64,000 nucleotides of DNA from Candidatus Binatia bacterium (GTDB lineage: Bacteria; Desulfobacterota; Binatia; Bin18). Within the stretch, counting starts at the first letter, position 1. Each line of letters begins with the position of its first letter. The stretch covers positions 118,749-182,748 of the forward strand of contig JAJEFA010000001.1 of assembly GCA_022820725.1 (NCBI GenBank), given 5' to 3'. Under the pieces are notes generated by a model that ran no database searches, had not been told where the DNA came from, and saw only the letters and a list, made by a program, of their open reading frames with translations. The translations under genes were made by a program, and so were the position numbers. Positions 1 to 9,184 of the stretch are shown piece by piece.

Positions 1-1238
1 ATTCAAGCGAAGATATCGATAGGAAGGTCAAGGAGGCCCGCAGGCTATACGCCAGGGAGATCGACCAGGATCGAATTCTGCACGTAGACTCTCTCCTCAA
101 AATTGTTTCCGACGAGATGGAAGAATTCGACTCTGCGGCCTCCCTCAAGAAACACTACCGTCAGCAAGAACAGAAATTCAGGGCAGAGAAGAAGGGCGAC
201 GAAGTGAGCACCTTCGAGGCCAAGCGGAGGCTGCTGAACAATGTCCTTGACGATATTGATGGCGACCCCCATCGCAGGACCGTCCAGACGGAACTGCGCA
301 AATTATCGAACTTTGATGAGATGGAGCGCCTTATCGACGCTTTCTCAAGTCGGGCGCCGTTGATTCAACTCTCGGACCTCCTCGATTCAGTGAAGAGTGG
401 ATACGATAACCAGACCGCACAATATGAGCAGAACCTCGATGCGTGGGAAAAGAAGAGGAAACGCCCACAGACCTTCAAAAGCGAGATCAGCAAGATTCAG
501 AATCTCCTGGATAGGTATCGAGAATCGAAGAACACCTTTGTTGAGGAGGAGGTCAGGCAGAAATTCACCGGGAAGGAGTCTTCGCATAATGAAAAACTGA
601 AACAGGTCGAAGACGAGCATCTCAACCAGCTTAGGAGTGCAGAATCTCTCGACGCAGCCAGAAAAGAGCTTGAAAACTTTTACAACGCTACGTGCTCGCT
701 CGGTGATGAAGTGGCGGCGGAGATAAGGACTCTATTCGAAGAGGAATTGAATCGACTAGGAGAGGAGTTCAAGGCTAAGCATCACATCACGGTGCCAACT
801 ATCGACATTCCGTCCATTGATAACAAGGCAAAGCAAGAGGCGTATGACAAATATGACGTGCCGAGAGATCCCAGGGGGGCCTGGGAATGGACGCAGAAGA
901 TATTCACTCTCGGCCTAAGGGAATTCACGGAGAAGAAGGACAGATATAGCAACAGAAAACACCTGTCTAACTTCAAAAGTGAGGCACGCAAAAGAATAGT
1001 GGAGAAATCGCAAGCCTTCCCCAATCTCGTATCAAGCCTTGTAGACAACTACGAGAAAAGCTTCCGGTCCGACCTGGATACTCTAATCGATTTACGCATA
1101 AAGGCGCTAGAGGAAATTAAGAAGAGCGAGGCTGAGAACGATGAAATATGGGGAAACATAAAAAGGACAAGGCAGAAAAAAAAAGACATTGCAACTGAGG
1201 CAGCCCGGATCAACGACATGTTGGGAGATCTCCGATGA
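1..1238 (+). CDS. Long helical protein, dynamin stalk-like (5' end outside window)
   Basis: The reading frame is open from the first bases of the window to the stop at 1238, so the protein is truncated at its N-terminus (at least 411 residues visible); the ATG at 117 is internal. The visible part is almost entirely charged, Lys/Glu-rich helix with predicted coiled coil, and no enzymatic motif is seen. Long helical bundles like this form the stalk of bacterial dynamin-like proteins, whose GTPase domain would lie upstream and out of view. It shares an ATGA overlap with the next gene, so the two are probably translationally coupled. Base composition is A-richer than in the core genes after 6.3 kb. 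The dynamin assignment is inference; an SMC-like or generic coiled-coil protein is the alternative. Confidence 0.6.
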   Translation, partial: SSEDIDRKVKEARRLYAREIDQDRILHVDSLLKIVSDEMEEFDSAASLKKHYRQQEQKFRAEKKGDEVSTFEAKRRLLNNVLDDIDGDPHRRTVQTELRKLSNFDEMERLIDAFSSRAPLIQLSDLLDSVKSGYDNQTAQYEQNLDAWEKKRKRPQTFKSEISKIQNLLDRYRESKNTFVEEEVRQKFTGKESSHNEKLKQVEDEHLNQLRSAESLDAARKELENFYNATCSLGDEVAAEIRTLFEEELNRLGEEFKAKHHITVPTIDIPSIDNKAKQEAYDKYDVPRDPRGAWEWTQKIFTLGLREFTEKKDRYSNRKHLSNFKSEARKRIVEKSQAFPNLVSSLVDNYEKSFRSDLDTLIDLRIKALEEIKKSEAENDEIWGNIKRTRQKKKDIATEAARINDMLGDLR

Positions 1239-1879
1239 ACCGTCAAGCGGCGGCACGGATCACGGCAGATACACGCGAAGAGTTTGACAAACTGCGCGAG
1301 TATTTTAGCCGCGATCTCGAAGCCGATGCGGATGTTGGTCAGGAGCGGCGGCGACTCGTTAAACACGTGCCCACAATGGTCAGTGCGCGGACTCAGCTTC
1401 TTCTCGACACCTTGCTGAACTACCTGATGAAGGACGCGCTAGCAGCGTTGGCCGATGCTTCGACAGCGGCCAAAAATGAATTCTACGACCTTGATTTACG
1501 GAGTCGTGTCAAGCAGTCCTTCACTCTGGAACCTGAGCCCCTGGAATTCTCACACGACCCGCGGGTGATAGCCGGTGGGGTTGCGACAGGCGTGACAGCC
1601 GCCACCGGCGGGCTTATGACCGCGCTGTTGCTGAGCGGACTGATCCCTCACCTCGTGGGGGGAGTAGCCACCCTTGTCGCTTCTGCGGTCGCCTTCCGAA
1701 TCGCTCATACATCCACCACCGGCATCGCCCTTCAGCGGCTACGGAACGATGTGGACGCTTACGTGACTCAATCAGAGCACCATGTGTCTTCGTGGCTGGC
1801 AAATGTTGAGGACTTCTTTGTCTCAGCCTTCAAGGAATTTCAGGAGGGCGGGGAACGAACGAAGGAGGAAACAGCCTGA
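1235..1879 (+). CDS. Small protein with a hydrophobic hairpin, possible dynamin-like partner
   Basis: 214 residues. The start ATG overlaps the previous stop (ATGA), and its own stop overlaps the next ATG by one base, so it sits inside a tightly coupled operon. The N-terminal half is helical and charged. Residues about 110-155 hold two adjacent hydrophobic, Gly/Ala-rich segments with a short turn, as in a membrane-inserting hairpin or paddle. A further helical segment follows and ends in an acidic tail. No Walker or other catalytic motif is visible. Bacterial dynamin-like proteins often come as tandem partners with a membrane paddle, so this may be the membrane-binding partner of the upstream protein. 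That is inference from architecture; I do not recognise a named family. Confidence 0.6.
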   Translation: MNRQAAARITADTREEFDKLREYFSRDLEADADVGQERRRLVKHVPTMVSARTQLLLDTLLNYLMKDALAALADASTAAKNEFYDLDLRSRVKQSFTLEPEPLEFSHDPRVIAGGVATGVTAATGGLMTALLLSGLIPHLVGGVATLVASAVAFRIAHTSTTGIALQRLRNDVDAYVTQSEHHVSSWLANVEDFFVSAFKEFQEGGERTKEETA

Positions 1880-4800
1880 TGGATCAAGGCCGTGAGATAG
1901 AAAAGGCTGTCCGTCAGATGCTTCCTTTTCTGGAAGCGTCTCCTGGCGACGCCCTCGCTCCCTACGTAGAGGCCGTCCCGTCCAAGGCCGAGGAATTACT
2001 CAGCAGATTCTACCTTTTCAGAGTTTCCTCAGCGGTTTTACCTGACGACATAGACGATATTTCGCGATTCATCGAGCAACGGTACCGAAGCGTTCTATCT
2101 GCCGCTCATAGTGCAAGATGGACCGTTCTCACCGCAGCCGTGGGCTCTCGTTCTGGTGTTTCGCTCTATCTCGGCTTCATGACGGCAGACGATACGGGTG
2201 AAAGGGCTCGATATGTGTTCGAGCGGAGACTAAGAGGTCTACTTCCCGGTCTCGACCTTCGGGACGAGAAAACGACAACCGTTGAATCCTTCACAAAAGG
2301 CAAGACCTACGGCGGGATCATTGCCGGCATCCCCGCGCTCAAGATTGACGACGAGCGGCAGCACTTCAGTCTACCAGCAATACTGAGGGCCATGCACGGA
2401 GAGGAATACACATTGATCTTAATGTCTCGGCCAGTGGCGCGAGACGAGTTGACCGGGCAACTGCGCGCCATCTGGGAAGTGCAGAACAAATGCCACGAAA
2501 TGTCACGGCGCACGAGTCAACGCGAAGGCGGCGAGTCACATTCATGGCATGAGGATAAGAATGAGGGCACCGCGCGCTCAAAGACAACAACAGAAGGTCT
2601 CCACATCGGCTCGCGGCTGAAAAGCATGATCCTCGGCGGCCAACTCTCAGAATCCCGCCAGGAGACAGTAAACCAAGGTAAGACTTCAGGCATTGGAGGC
2701 GAGCATCACTGGAGTGAGAGTCTTTCACATGAGGAGCAGAACAGTATGGCGCTAGAGTTAGAGCGCCTTGCCCAACACCACAGCGATCGGCTAATGAAGG
2801 CGGCTAACGTCGGCGCATGGGAAACCTCTATAACCTTTGCCACGGCTACGCAGCCTGGGCGCGACATTCTGTCCGGTGTCCTGCTGGGAGAATTGGCCAA
2901 GCCCAGCGTCGACACAATCCCCCCGCGATCATACCCTGCGGACCTCAATGATGACTGTCCGTTACTTCTTCCCAAGGAAGATAAGGTGAGTCCCGTATTC
3001 CCGCGCAGCCTCGCTTCCTATCTGACCAGCGAAGAGTTAGCCTCCATAGCCGCACCACCATCCGAGAACCTGCCTGGATACGAAATTCGCCGGACACCCG
3101 CCTTGAGCCTAACGGATGCCCACCCCATCGTACCCGGCCAGGGCCGTTCCCTAGGTCATGTCTGCGACCACGGCCGTCCGCTTGAAGGCGTTGACGTGCG
3201 TCTCGGTCCGACCGATCTTGCAAAGCATCTGTTCGTGTGCGGCCTGACGGGGGCCGGAAAGACTACGACCGTCAAGGAAATACTGGCAGCAGCAAAGGTA
3301 CCCTTCCTCGTGTTGGAGTCGGCAAAACGAGACTATCGCCAACTACTCGGTTACTCCTCGTTGGAAGAGCGCCTGCGTATCTACACACCCGGGGATACCA
3401 TGATCGCGCCACTGAGATTGAACCCTTTCCATATCATGCCCAAGGTGCGGGCGGGCGTTCATATCGACTATCTCAAGGCAATTTTCAACGCCAGCTTTTC
3501 GCTCTACGGCCCCATGCCATACATTGTTGAACAGTGTCTCCACAACGTCTATCTGAAGCGCGGATGGAACCTGACTACCGGTAAGCATCCACAACTCCTC
3601 GGCCCCGACGGCCAACTGGACGAGCAACGGTACAACGAGAAAGAGTCACGGTGTTACTTCCCTACTCTTCTCGATCTGCGGGACGAAGTTCAGGAATATG
3701 TCCAGTCTCGGCTAGATTACCGGGGAGAACTCTCGGACAATATCAGGACAGCCATCATCACTCGGCTCGATAGCCTCGCGGTAGGCGCTAAGGGGCTGTT
3801 GTTCAACTCATCAGAACCGCTCGACATTAAAAATTTACTGGCACATCCGACCGTGCTTGAGTTAGAGGCATTGTCGGACGACGACGACAAGGCGTTCGTT
3901 GTCGGATTGCTCCTCACTCTCATCAGCGAGTACCGCCAGACCGAGGACCCTGCCCGTAACCCATACGATCTAAGACAGGAGTCCAAGCTCCAGCACGTTC
4001 TCGTGATTGAGGAGGCACACCGGCTCCTGAAGAATGTTACGCAGGAACGCCAAAGCGAGCATCTCGGCAACCCGCGCGGCAAAGCCGTTGAGTTCTTCGC
4101 AAACGTAATCTCCGAGATGCGTTCGATGGGCCAAGGGGTGGCCGTGGTCGAGCAGATTCCGTCGAAGCTGTTGCCCGATGTCATTAAGAATACGAACACA
4201 AAGATTGTTCATCGGTTGGTGTCGCGTGACGATCAAGCTCTGCTCGCCTCGACCCTCGGTTTGGAAGAACAGGAGGCGCTCTATCTCACATCTCTCCAGA
4301 CCGGTCATGCACTCTACGCAAGAGAGGGGATGCAACGACCAATCGAAGTCGAAATCAAGCAAACCGTTCCTCAACGGAAAATCAGTGATGATAGGGTCCA
4401 TAGAGAGATGCTTCCACGTGCAGCCGTAGATGCGGATGATGAGGCTAATGCGATGGCTGTCCGGCATATTCTGGGTCCGGATGGATACGCCTTAATATCG
4501 CAACTCCTTTGCACGCTTGCGTGCGGCGAATCGTCAGAGTGTCCGAGCTATACAGATAAGGCCGTGGCGCAGGTGAGGTCCTTACTTCTTCAGCGTGACC
4601 ATAGAAGTTCAGAGTCATCTATCAAGAGCTTCATGAGCACGGGTATTATCGAGTTGCTGGCGAATGGCACCTTTCGTTTGCAAGATGGCTCAGTCCGCGA
4701 AACCACTCCCCTCGTCGCTGCGCTACTGGACGGCGATGAACAGGCTGGCCGCGACTTTCAACAGCGGATTGCGCAAGGATGGGGGACGACAGACGCGCGA

Positions 4801-4989
4801 GAGGGAGCGATACGCCGGATCTGTGAGCTCGCTCTCGACCGAGCGCTCCGGGCGAGGATTGCGGTGGACGATGTCGCTGCTGTAAACCGAATTGTCAGGA
4901 CCTACTTTATCGTGGATATCCAGAACGTGCGACATGGAATCACAAAACAAGTCATGGCCCAGCTTGGAGGGGCAACGTGGAACCTCTGA
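1879..4989 (+). CDS. HerA/DUF87-type P-loop ATPase, DNA-translocase-like
   Basis: 1036 residues. A Walker A motif (GLTGAGKTT) lies at about residues 455-463 and a Walker B (VLVIEEAH) near 706-713. It is followed by an ISEMRSMGQG...EQIPSKL segment typical of HerA/VirB4-TrwB-like ATPases, which form hexameric DNA or protein translocases. The first ~430 residues are a family-unknown N-terminal region. Residues about 205-300 form a low-complexity stretch rich in Ser, His, Glu and Gln. About 200 residues follow the ATPase core and may be helical or winged-helix-like. HerA relatives pair with nucleases in DNA repair (HerA-NurA) and in several antiphage systems. Here the next gene is nuclease-like and overlaps by 13 bases. 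The ATPase class is well supported; a defence role is inferred from context. Confidence 0.88.
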   Translation: MDQGREIEKAVRQMLPFLEASPGDALAPYVEAVPSKAEELLSRFYLFRVSSAVLPDDIDDISRFIEQRYRSVLSAAHSARWTVLTAAVGSRSGVSLYLGFMTADDTGERARYVFERRLRGLLPGLDLRDEKTTTVESFTKGKTYGGIIAGIPALKIDDERQHFSLPAILRAMHGEEYTLILMSRPVARDELTGQLRAIWEVQNKCHEMSRRTSQREGGESHSWHEDKNEGTARSKTTTEGLHIGSRLKSMILGGQLSESRQETVNQGKTSGIGGEHHWSESLSHEEQNSMALELERLAQHHSDRLMKAANVGAWETSITFATATQPGRDILSGVLLGELAKPSVDTIPPRSYPADLNDDCPLLLPKEDKVSPVFPRSLASYLTSEELASIAAPPSENLPGYEIRRTPALSLTDAHPIVPGQGRSLGHVCDHGRPLEGVDVRLGPTDLAKHLFVCGLTGAGKTTTVKEILAAAKVPFLVLESAKRDYRQLLGYSSLEERLRIYTPGDTMIAPLRLNPFHIMPKVRAGVHIDYLKAIFNASFSLYGPMPYIVEQCLHNVYLKRGWNLTTGKHPQLLGPDGQLDEQRYNEKESRCYFPTLLDLRDEVQEYVQSRLDYRGELSDNIRTAIITRLDSLAVGAKGLLFNSSEPLDIKNLLAHPTVLELEALSDDDDKAFVVGLLLTLISEYRQTEDPARNPYDLRQESKLQHVLVIEEAHRLLKNVTQERQSEHLGNPRGKAVEFFANVISEMRSMGQGVAVVEQIPSKLLPDVIKNTNTKIVHRLVSRDDQALLASTLGLEEQEALYLTSLQTGHALYAREGMQRPIEVEIKQTVPQRKISDDRVHREMLPRAAVDADDEANAMAVRHILGPDGYALISQLLCTLACGESSECPSYTDKAVAQVRSLLLQRDHRSSESSIKSFMSTGIIELLANGTFRLQDGSVRETTPLVAALLDGDEQAGRDFQQRIAQGWGTTDAREGAIRRICELALDRALRARIAVDDVAAVNRIVRTYFIVDIQNVRHGITKQVMAQLGGATWNL

Positions 4990-5555
4990 CCGCTACTGCA
5001 ATAGCGGAGGCTGCCGCCAGAAAGGCGCTGGCCGAAGCAACAGTCGCTCAAGGTATCCGTGAGGTCGCGGCCGAGACGGCAGAGACGATTATTGGCGAAC
5101 AAGGGCTGCTCCAACAACTTGAGACGATCAGGTTCGACTCAATCGAGTCTCTAGCTGCACGCAATGAAACCGCCCTGAAGGAATTATCGCAGATTGAAGC
5201 CAATCGAGTATCCGGCGCCGCGCGGGAAGAGGCAGCAGCCAGCGAATTGATGGATCAGTACCCTCCAGAGGATGGTTACCACATTGAGCGAGAGTGTTTT
5301 CTCCGTGACGAGACCGGCAAGATTACCGTCGATCCAGATACAGGCGAGAGTCGTCGGATTGATTTCGAGATCACCAAAGACGGGGAGATCGTCAAGTCAG
5401 TCGAGGTAACTTCCGAAACCGCAGACAAGACAGCTCAACTGGCAAAAGAAGAACGAGTCCGTGATGCTGGGGGTAACTATATCGTAGACCGTCGTACCGG
5501 CGAATTAGTCCGCTTCGCTCCAGACGTGAAAACAGAAGTCGTACGGAGGGCATGA
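4977..5555 (+). CDS. Putative nuclease effector with a D...ExT core (PD-(D/E)xK-like)
   Basis: 192 residues, GTG start inside the end of the HerA-like gene. The N-terminal ~95 residues are Ala/Glu-rich helices. The C-terminal ~95 residues read as a compact alpha/beta domain: an Arg-Ile-Asp-Phe strand near residue 124, a Lys-Asp-Gly-Glu turn, then VEVTSETADKTAQLAKEER. The Asp strand, then the E-x-T strand, then a Lys-rich helix resembles restriction-endonuclease-fold toxin domains at the C-termini of polymorphic toxins. There the third catalytic Lys of PD-(D/E)xK can be replaced. A small immunity-like gene overlaps its stop. The nuclease call is motif-based inference; a non-catalytic adaptor for the ATPase is possible. 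Confidence 0.5.
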   Translation: MEPLTATAIAEAAARKALAEATVAQGIREVAAETAETIIGEQGLLQQLETIRFDSIESLAARNETALKELSQIEANRVSGAAREEAAASELMDQYPPEDGYHIERECFLRDETGKITVDPDTGESRRIDFEITKDGEIVKSVEVTSETADKTAQLAKEERVRDAGGNYIVDRRTGELVRFAPDVKTEVVRRA

Positions 5556-5881
5556 TGGGAAATGGGACGACGTATGACAAGGTGTCCTGGCACTTTCCTG
5601 ATGGGAAAAACTGTCCGAGTCTGGGAGCTGCGAAGGTTCATTTTGATGTCGTGATGCGCTGGCTTGGGTCCCAGGAGTTGCTGTCGCCGGAAGGGCGTGA
5701 GGCCATAGAGATCGGTATCGACTCGGACTTTTCGCTCACCTCTTATATGCTCACCGACACAGGCAACAAACTCCTGGCGGTATGCTATGCGGAGTGGGCG
5801 CGCACCATACAGTATGGTATCCGCCCATCGGTTAGGCTGTTGGAAGATTGTCTACGGAATATCCAGAGCAGCAATAAATAA
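5552..5881 (+). CDS. Small acidic protein, immunity-like
   Basis: 109 residues, starting with two consecutive Met codons; the first overlaps the stop of the nuclease-like gene (ATGA). The sequence is soluble and mildly acidic. It has an N-terminal YDKVSWHF motif, a central GIDSDFS segment and a helical C-terminus with Trp and Tyr. The size, the position directly after a toxin-like nuclease and the YD-x-x-SWH opening resemble immunity-type proteins found after polymorphic toxin genes, but I cannot assign a Pfam family with certainty. It would then protect the host from the preceding effector or regulate it. It is the last member of the overlapping block; an 80-base gap follows. Confidence 0.45.
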   Translation: MMGNGTTYDKVSWHFPDGKNCPSLGAAKVHFDVVMRWLGSQELLSPEGREAIEIGIDSDFSLTSYMLTDTGNKLLAVCYAEWARTIQYGIRPSVRLLEDCLRNIQSSNK

Positions 5882-5961
5882 GGCCGTAGCCGCTCTTGTC
5901 TTACTGATTTAAGGCGATGAAAAACGAGGTATAAAAAGGGTACAGAGAAAGGAGAGCGGAT

Positions 5962-6201
5962 ATTTCGACTGAGGGCACAAAAGAGCGGATTCGCTACTAT
6001 CTGGACTGGGTGCGTCTCCTGTGGGCAGGTACGCTTCTTAATGCCAGTGGGCTTGTTGGTCTTGCCCTTGCCCTGGACAATAATGTGAAGATAGTCTTAT
6101 TTGGTAGTGGGCTAGTGCTTGGGGGGATATTTATGACTTTGATTGTCCTTGCTCACAGAAGAATCAACGCCCTTATCACAGCACTGGAGGAAGCACCATG
6201 A
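5962..6201 (+). CDS. Small two-helix membrane protein, probable AUU start
   Basis: About 79 residues from 5962. The frame is open back to 5935, but it contains no ATG, GTG or TTG before a GTG at 6010. A start at 6010 would cut off a conserved-looking amphipathic N-terminus (KERIRYYLDWVRLLWAG) and has no ribosome-binding site. An ATT codon at 5962 lies five bases after GGAGAG (5951-5956), so an AUU start is the best reading. Two hydrophobic helices follow, separated by DNN, then a basic tail. The gene overlaps the next one by ATGA. Similar small paired membrane genes occur in many bacteria; the function is unknown. The transition to core-like composition suggests it may not belong to the upstream system. 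Confidence 0.6.
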   Translation: MSTEGTKERIRYYLDWVRLLWAGTLLNASGLVGLALALDNNVKIVLFGSGLVLGGIFMTLIVLAHRRINALITALEEAP

Positions 6202-6287
6202 GCTACGAGACGATTGCGATCATTGGTGGCGTCTTGGCTTTTGCGATGGTCGGTGGAACGGCGTGGCTGATTGTTAGGTCCATGTGA
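6198..6287 (+). CDS. 29-residue single-helix membrane peptide
   Basis: ATG at 6198 overlaps the previous stop, with GGAGG seven bases upstream. It encodes 29 residues: a short polar N-terminus (MSYETIA), one hydrophobic helix and a basic end (VRSM). The ATGA overlap and good ribosome-binding site support a real coupled gene that is too short for usual ORF thresholds. It probably forms a complex with the preceding two-helix protein. No function is known. Confidence 0.55.
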   Translation: MSYETIAIIGGVLAFAMVGGTAWLIVRSM

Positions 6288-6376
6288 TCGGACCGGCTCA
6301 CACCCACCCCCATATATCTTGCGGCCGGGCGCTTCTGAAGCCCAGATTGTCAATCCGGCCCGACCGCCTCTCCCTT

Positions 6377-7459
6377 TCAGCCTTCCCCGCCCAGCTTGTC
6401 TCGAACAAGCCGCCCCATCTCCCGGCAGCCAACCACGCGGCACTCGGGCTGAGCAATATCCGGCGTGCGGTAGCCATTTCCCAGCACCTGATCGACCGCT
6501 TCTTCAATCGCCAGGGCGGCCTCGTCCTGGCCAAAGGAGAGACGCAACATCAGCGCGGTGGACAGAATCATGGCCAGCGGGTTGGCCTTGTCCTGACCCG
6601 CAATATCCGGCGCCGTACCATGAATGGGCTCAAACAGACCGCGGCTGCCCTCGCCGAGCGACGCAGAGGGCAGCAGGCCCATGGACCCGGCCAGCATTGA
6701 GGCCTCGTCCGTTAAAATATCACCAAACATGTTTTCCGCGGCAATCACATCAAAGTCGGCGGGTCGCCGGATCAGATGCATCGACATGGCATCCACCAAC
6801 ACGTCTTCATACTCGACATCGGGATACTCTTGGGCGACTTCATTGGCGACTTCGCGCCACATGCGTGAGGATGCCATGATGTTGGCCTTATCGACCGAGG
6901 TGAGCTTTTTGCGCCGCTTCCGCGCCAGGTCGAATGAGGCCCGCATCAGTCGTTCGACCTCTCCCTCGGTATAGAAAATCGTATCGACCGCCTCCCGCCC
7001 GGACGGTCCGGTCCGGCGTTCGCTCGGCCGGCCATAATAGACGCCCCCGGTCAGCTCTCGGACGACCATGAGATCAACGCCTTCCAGGACTTCGGGCTTC
7101 AAGGTCGAGGCGTGCAGCAGGTGACGGTTGACCTGGACCGGTCGCAGGTTGGCGAAGAGTGCCAACTCTTTGCGCAACCCAAGAATAGCTTGCTCGGGTC
7201 GGACCGAGGCTTTCGGGTCGTCCCATTTCGGTCCCCCGACGGCACCGAGTAGGACGGCGTCGCTTTCTTTAGCGAGCCGCAGGGCCGAGTCCGCCAGGGC
7301 CACACCATGTTCGTCAATCGAGCAGCCACCCGCCAGAGCCGGCTCAAAAGAAAACGCAATGCCAAATCGTGAACCAATAATCTCGAGGACTTTGATTGCC
7401 TCGCCCATGACCTCGGGGCCAATGCCGTCACCACTAAATACTGCAATATTATGCGACAT
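6377..7459 (-). CDS. leuB: 3-isopropylmalate dehydrogenase
   Basis: 360 residues, the normal length. It catalyses the NAD-dependent oxidative decarboxylation of 3-isopropylmalate, the third step of leucine synthesis. The start opens with the typical nucleotide-fold strand ([14 protein letters not shown]) and has GGAGAAAG just upstream, which rules out a longer ORF reaching 7552. Family motifs seen: [11 protein letters not shown], the substrate Arg region [24 protein letters not shown], and the C-terminal [13 protein letters not shown] nucleotide-binding loop. It follows leuA with a 104-base gap; leuC and leuD are not between them, so isopropylmalate isomerase must be encoded elsewhere. Confidence 0.97.
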   Translation of the reverse strand: MSHNIAVFSGDGIGPEVMGEAIKVLEIIGSRFGIAFSFEPALAGGCSIDEHGVALADSALRLAKESDAVLLGAVGGPKWDDPKASVRPEQAILGLRKELALFANLRPVQVNRHLLHASTLKPEVLEGVDLMVVRELTGGVYYGRPSERRTGPSGREAVDTIFYTEGEVERLMRASFDLARKRRKKLTSVDKANIMASSRMWREVANEVAQEYPDVEYEDVLVDAMSMHLIRRPADFDVIAAENMFGDILTDEASMLAGSMGLLPSASLGEGSRGLFEPIHGTAPDIAGQDKANPLAMILSTALMLRLSFGQDEAALAIEEAVDQVLGNGYRTPDIAQPECRVVGCREMGRLVRDKLGGEG

Positions 7460-7510
7460 GCTTTCTCCTTTTCGTCGGTCAAATCCATCACAAACAGGAG
7501 CACAAGCAAA

Positions 7511-7535
7511 TAGGGGCGACCGTCTGGCCACCCCT
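7511..7535. repeat. Degenerate short palindrome between leuA and leuB
   Basis: An imperfect inverted repeat of the form AGGGGCGACCG...GGCCACCCCT lies in the leuA-leuB gap. Its ends resemble the GTAGGGGC/GCCCCTAC palindromes at 43569-43593 and 48323-48350, so it may be a decayed copy of the same small repeat. Confidence 0.4.
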
Positions 7536-7563
7536 TGATACTCACCCGTCACGCAGATGAGAC

Positions 7564-9117
7564 TTATGGCCCCTCGCGATGGACGCCGGACCGGTCTCCA
7601 TAGCGTTCCATTTGAGCGAACTTATTGAGCGCATTAGTGAAGGCCAACGCACTGGCCATAATAATGTCAGTATGGGAGCCCTGGCCGTTCACGGAGGTCC
7701 CGTTTTTGCGCAGGAGGCACGATACCTCGCCCTGGGCATCGGTCCCACCGGTGATGGATTTAACCGAGTAGCGCTCTAACTTCAGGTCCATTTGTGCAAT
7801 TTGAGCAATCGCCTTGTAACAGGCGTCAACCATACCGTCGCCAGAGGCATTCTCAATCAATTCCTCACCGTTCACCTTCATCTTTACGGTGGCATGCGGA
7901 ACCGCCATGCTGGATGAGGTGACATTCATATACATCAACTCGTACTTCTCGGGGATACGGGCCGTCTCTTCCATCACAATCGCCATCAGGTCTTCGTCGT
8001 AGACGCTCTTTTTCTTGTCGGCCAAGGCCTTAAAACGCATGAAGGCCTTATTCATATCAGTCCCCGTATAATCAATGCCCAGGAATTTCAGCCGCTCAAT
8101 AAAAGCGTGCCGACCCGAGTGTTTTCCCAAGACGAGTCTGTTGCTGTCCAAACCTATCGTCTGGGGCTGCATGATTTCATAGGTCAGCTTGTATTTCAGC
8201 ACACCGTCCTGGTGAATACCGGCTTCGTGAGCAAAGGCATTATCACCGACCACCGGCTTGTTGATGGGGACGGTAATGCCGGTAATTTGAGACAGGAGTT
8301 GACTGGAGGGGTAAATCTGCTCGGTCACGACCTGGGTGCCGACATTGGCGAACACATCCTCGCGCGTTCGGAGTGCCATGACCACTTCTTCCATGGACGT
8401 ATTCCCCGCGCGTTCGCCTATACCGTTAATCGTACATTCCACTTGGCGGGCACCGTTCTCAATGGCTGCCAGGGAGTTGGCTACGGCCAGGCCCAAATCG
8501 TTGTGGCAATGGGCACTCCACGTCACATCTCCACCGCCGGGAACCGTTTCCCGCAGATACTGAAACAGGGCACCGAACTGATGGGGAATGGCATAGCCGG
8601 TAGTGTCCGGGACATTAATGGTCACGGCTCCAGCCCGAATGACCTCACCGAAAATCTGGACCAGAAAGTCACGATCCGTGCGAGAGGCGTCTTCGGCTGA
8701 AAACTCGATATAGTCCAGGTGTTTTTTCGCATATTCGACCGCCCAGACCGCAGCGTCAACGCACTCCTGACGACTCATCATGAGTTTATGCTTGAGATGA
8801 ATGTCAGAGGTCGCAATAAAAATATGCACCCCGGGCTGCTTGGCCTGCTCGACGGCCCGAATCGCGCGCCGAATATCGTCCTCCTTGGTACGCGACAGAC
8901 TCAGGACAATAGGCGTTGAGACGAGTCCGGCAACACGCCGGACCGATTCAAAGTCTCCCTCTGATGACGCGGCGAAGCCGGCCTCGATCACGTCCACATT
9001 GAGCTTTTCGAGTTGTCCGGCGACCATCACCTTTTCTTCGATATTCATGGTCGCGCCGGGCGACTGCTCACCGTCGCGCAGCGTGGTATCAAAAATTTTT
9101 ACAAATTCGCGTTCCAT
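7564..9117 (-). CDS. leuA: 2-isopropylmalate synthase
   Basis: 517 residues. It condenses acetyl-CoA with 2-oxoisovalerate, the committed step of leucine synthesis. The start Met opens [21 protein letters not shown], and AGGAGGAC sits just upstream; the longer frame to 9192 would translate through the attenuator terminator. The DRE-TIM barrel motif DTTLRDGEQ, the metal-binding H-x-H (SAHCHNDLG) and the GIGERAGN loop are present. The C-terminal ~120 residues form the LeuA allosteric domain ([19 protein letters not shown]...), where leucine feedback is expected. Expression is probably controlled by the leader at 9144-9319. Confidence 0.97.
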   Translation of the reverse strand: MEREFVKIFDTTLRDGEQSPGATMNIEEKVMVAGQLEKLNVDVIEAGFAASSEGDFESVRRVAGLVSTPIVLSLSRTKEDDIRRAIRAVEQAKQPGVHIFIATSDIHLKHKLMMSRQECVDAAVWAVEYAKKHLDYIEFSAEDASRTDRDFLVQIFGEVIRAGAVTINVPDTTGYAIPHQFGALFQYLRETVPGGGDVTWSAHCHNDLGLAVANSLAAIENGARQVECTINGIGERAGNTSMEEVVMALRTREDVFANVGTQVVTEQIYPSSQLLSQITGITVPINKPVVGDNAFAHEAGIHQDGVLKYKLTYEIMQPQTIGLDSNRLVLGKHSGRHAFIERLKFLGIDYTGTDMNKAFMRFKALADKKKSVYDEDLMAIVMEETARIPEKYELMYMNVTSSSMAVPHATVKMKVNGEELIENASGDGMVDACYKAIAQIAQMDLKLERYSVKSITGGTDAQGEVSCLLRKNGTSVNGQGSHTDIIMASALAFTNALNKFAQMERYGDRSGVHREGP

Positions 9118-9143
9118 AACGTCCTCCTGCGTGTTGTCGATAT

Positions 9144-9174
9144 AAAAAAAGGGCTGCGGGTATACCCGCAGCCC
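9144..9174 (-). terminator. Intrinsic terminator of the leu leader (attenuator)
   Basis: On the minus strand a perfect 10-bp stem (GGGCTGCGGG / CCCGCAGCCC, loop TATA, 9151-9174) is followed by seven consecutive T residues (9150-9144). It lies 27 bases before the leuA start and downstream of a Leu-rich leader ORF, the position of an attenuator. Confidence 0.85.
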
Positions 9175-9184
9175 TCTCAAACAA

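Noticed and set aside
6271..6879. 202-residue plus-strand frame
   Set aside because: Lies antisense to leuB, rich in Pro/Arg from reading the GC-rich complement, no motif and no ribosome-binding site.
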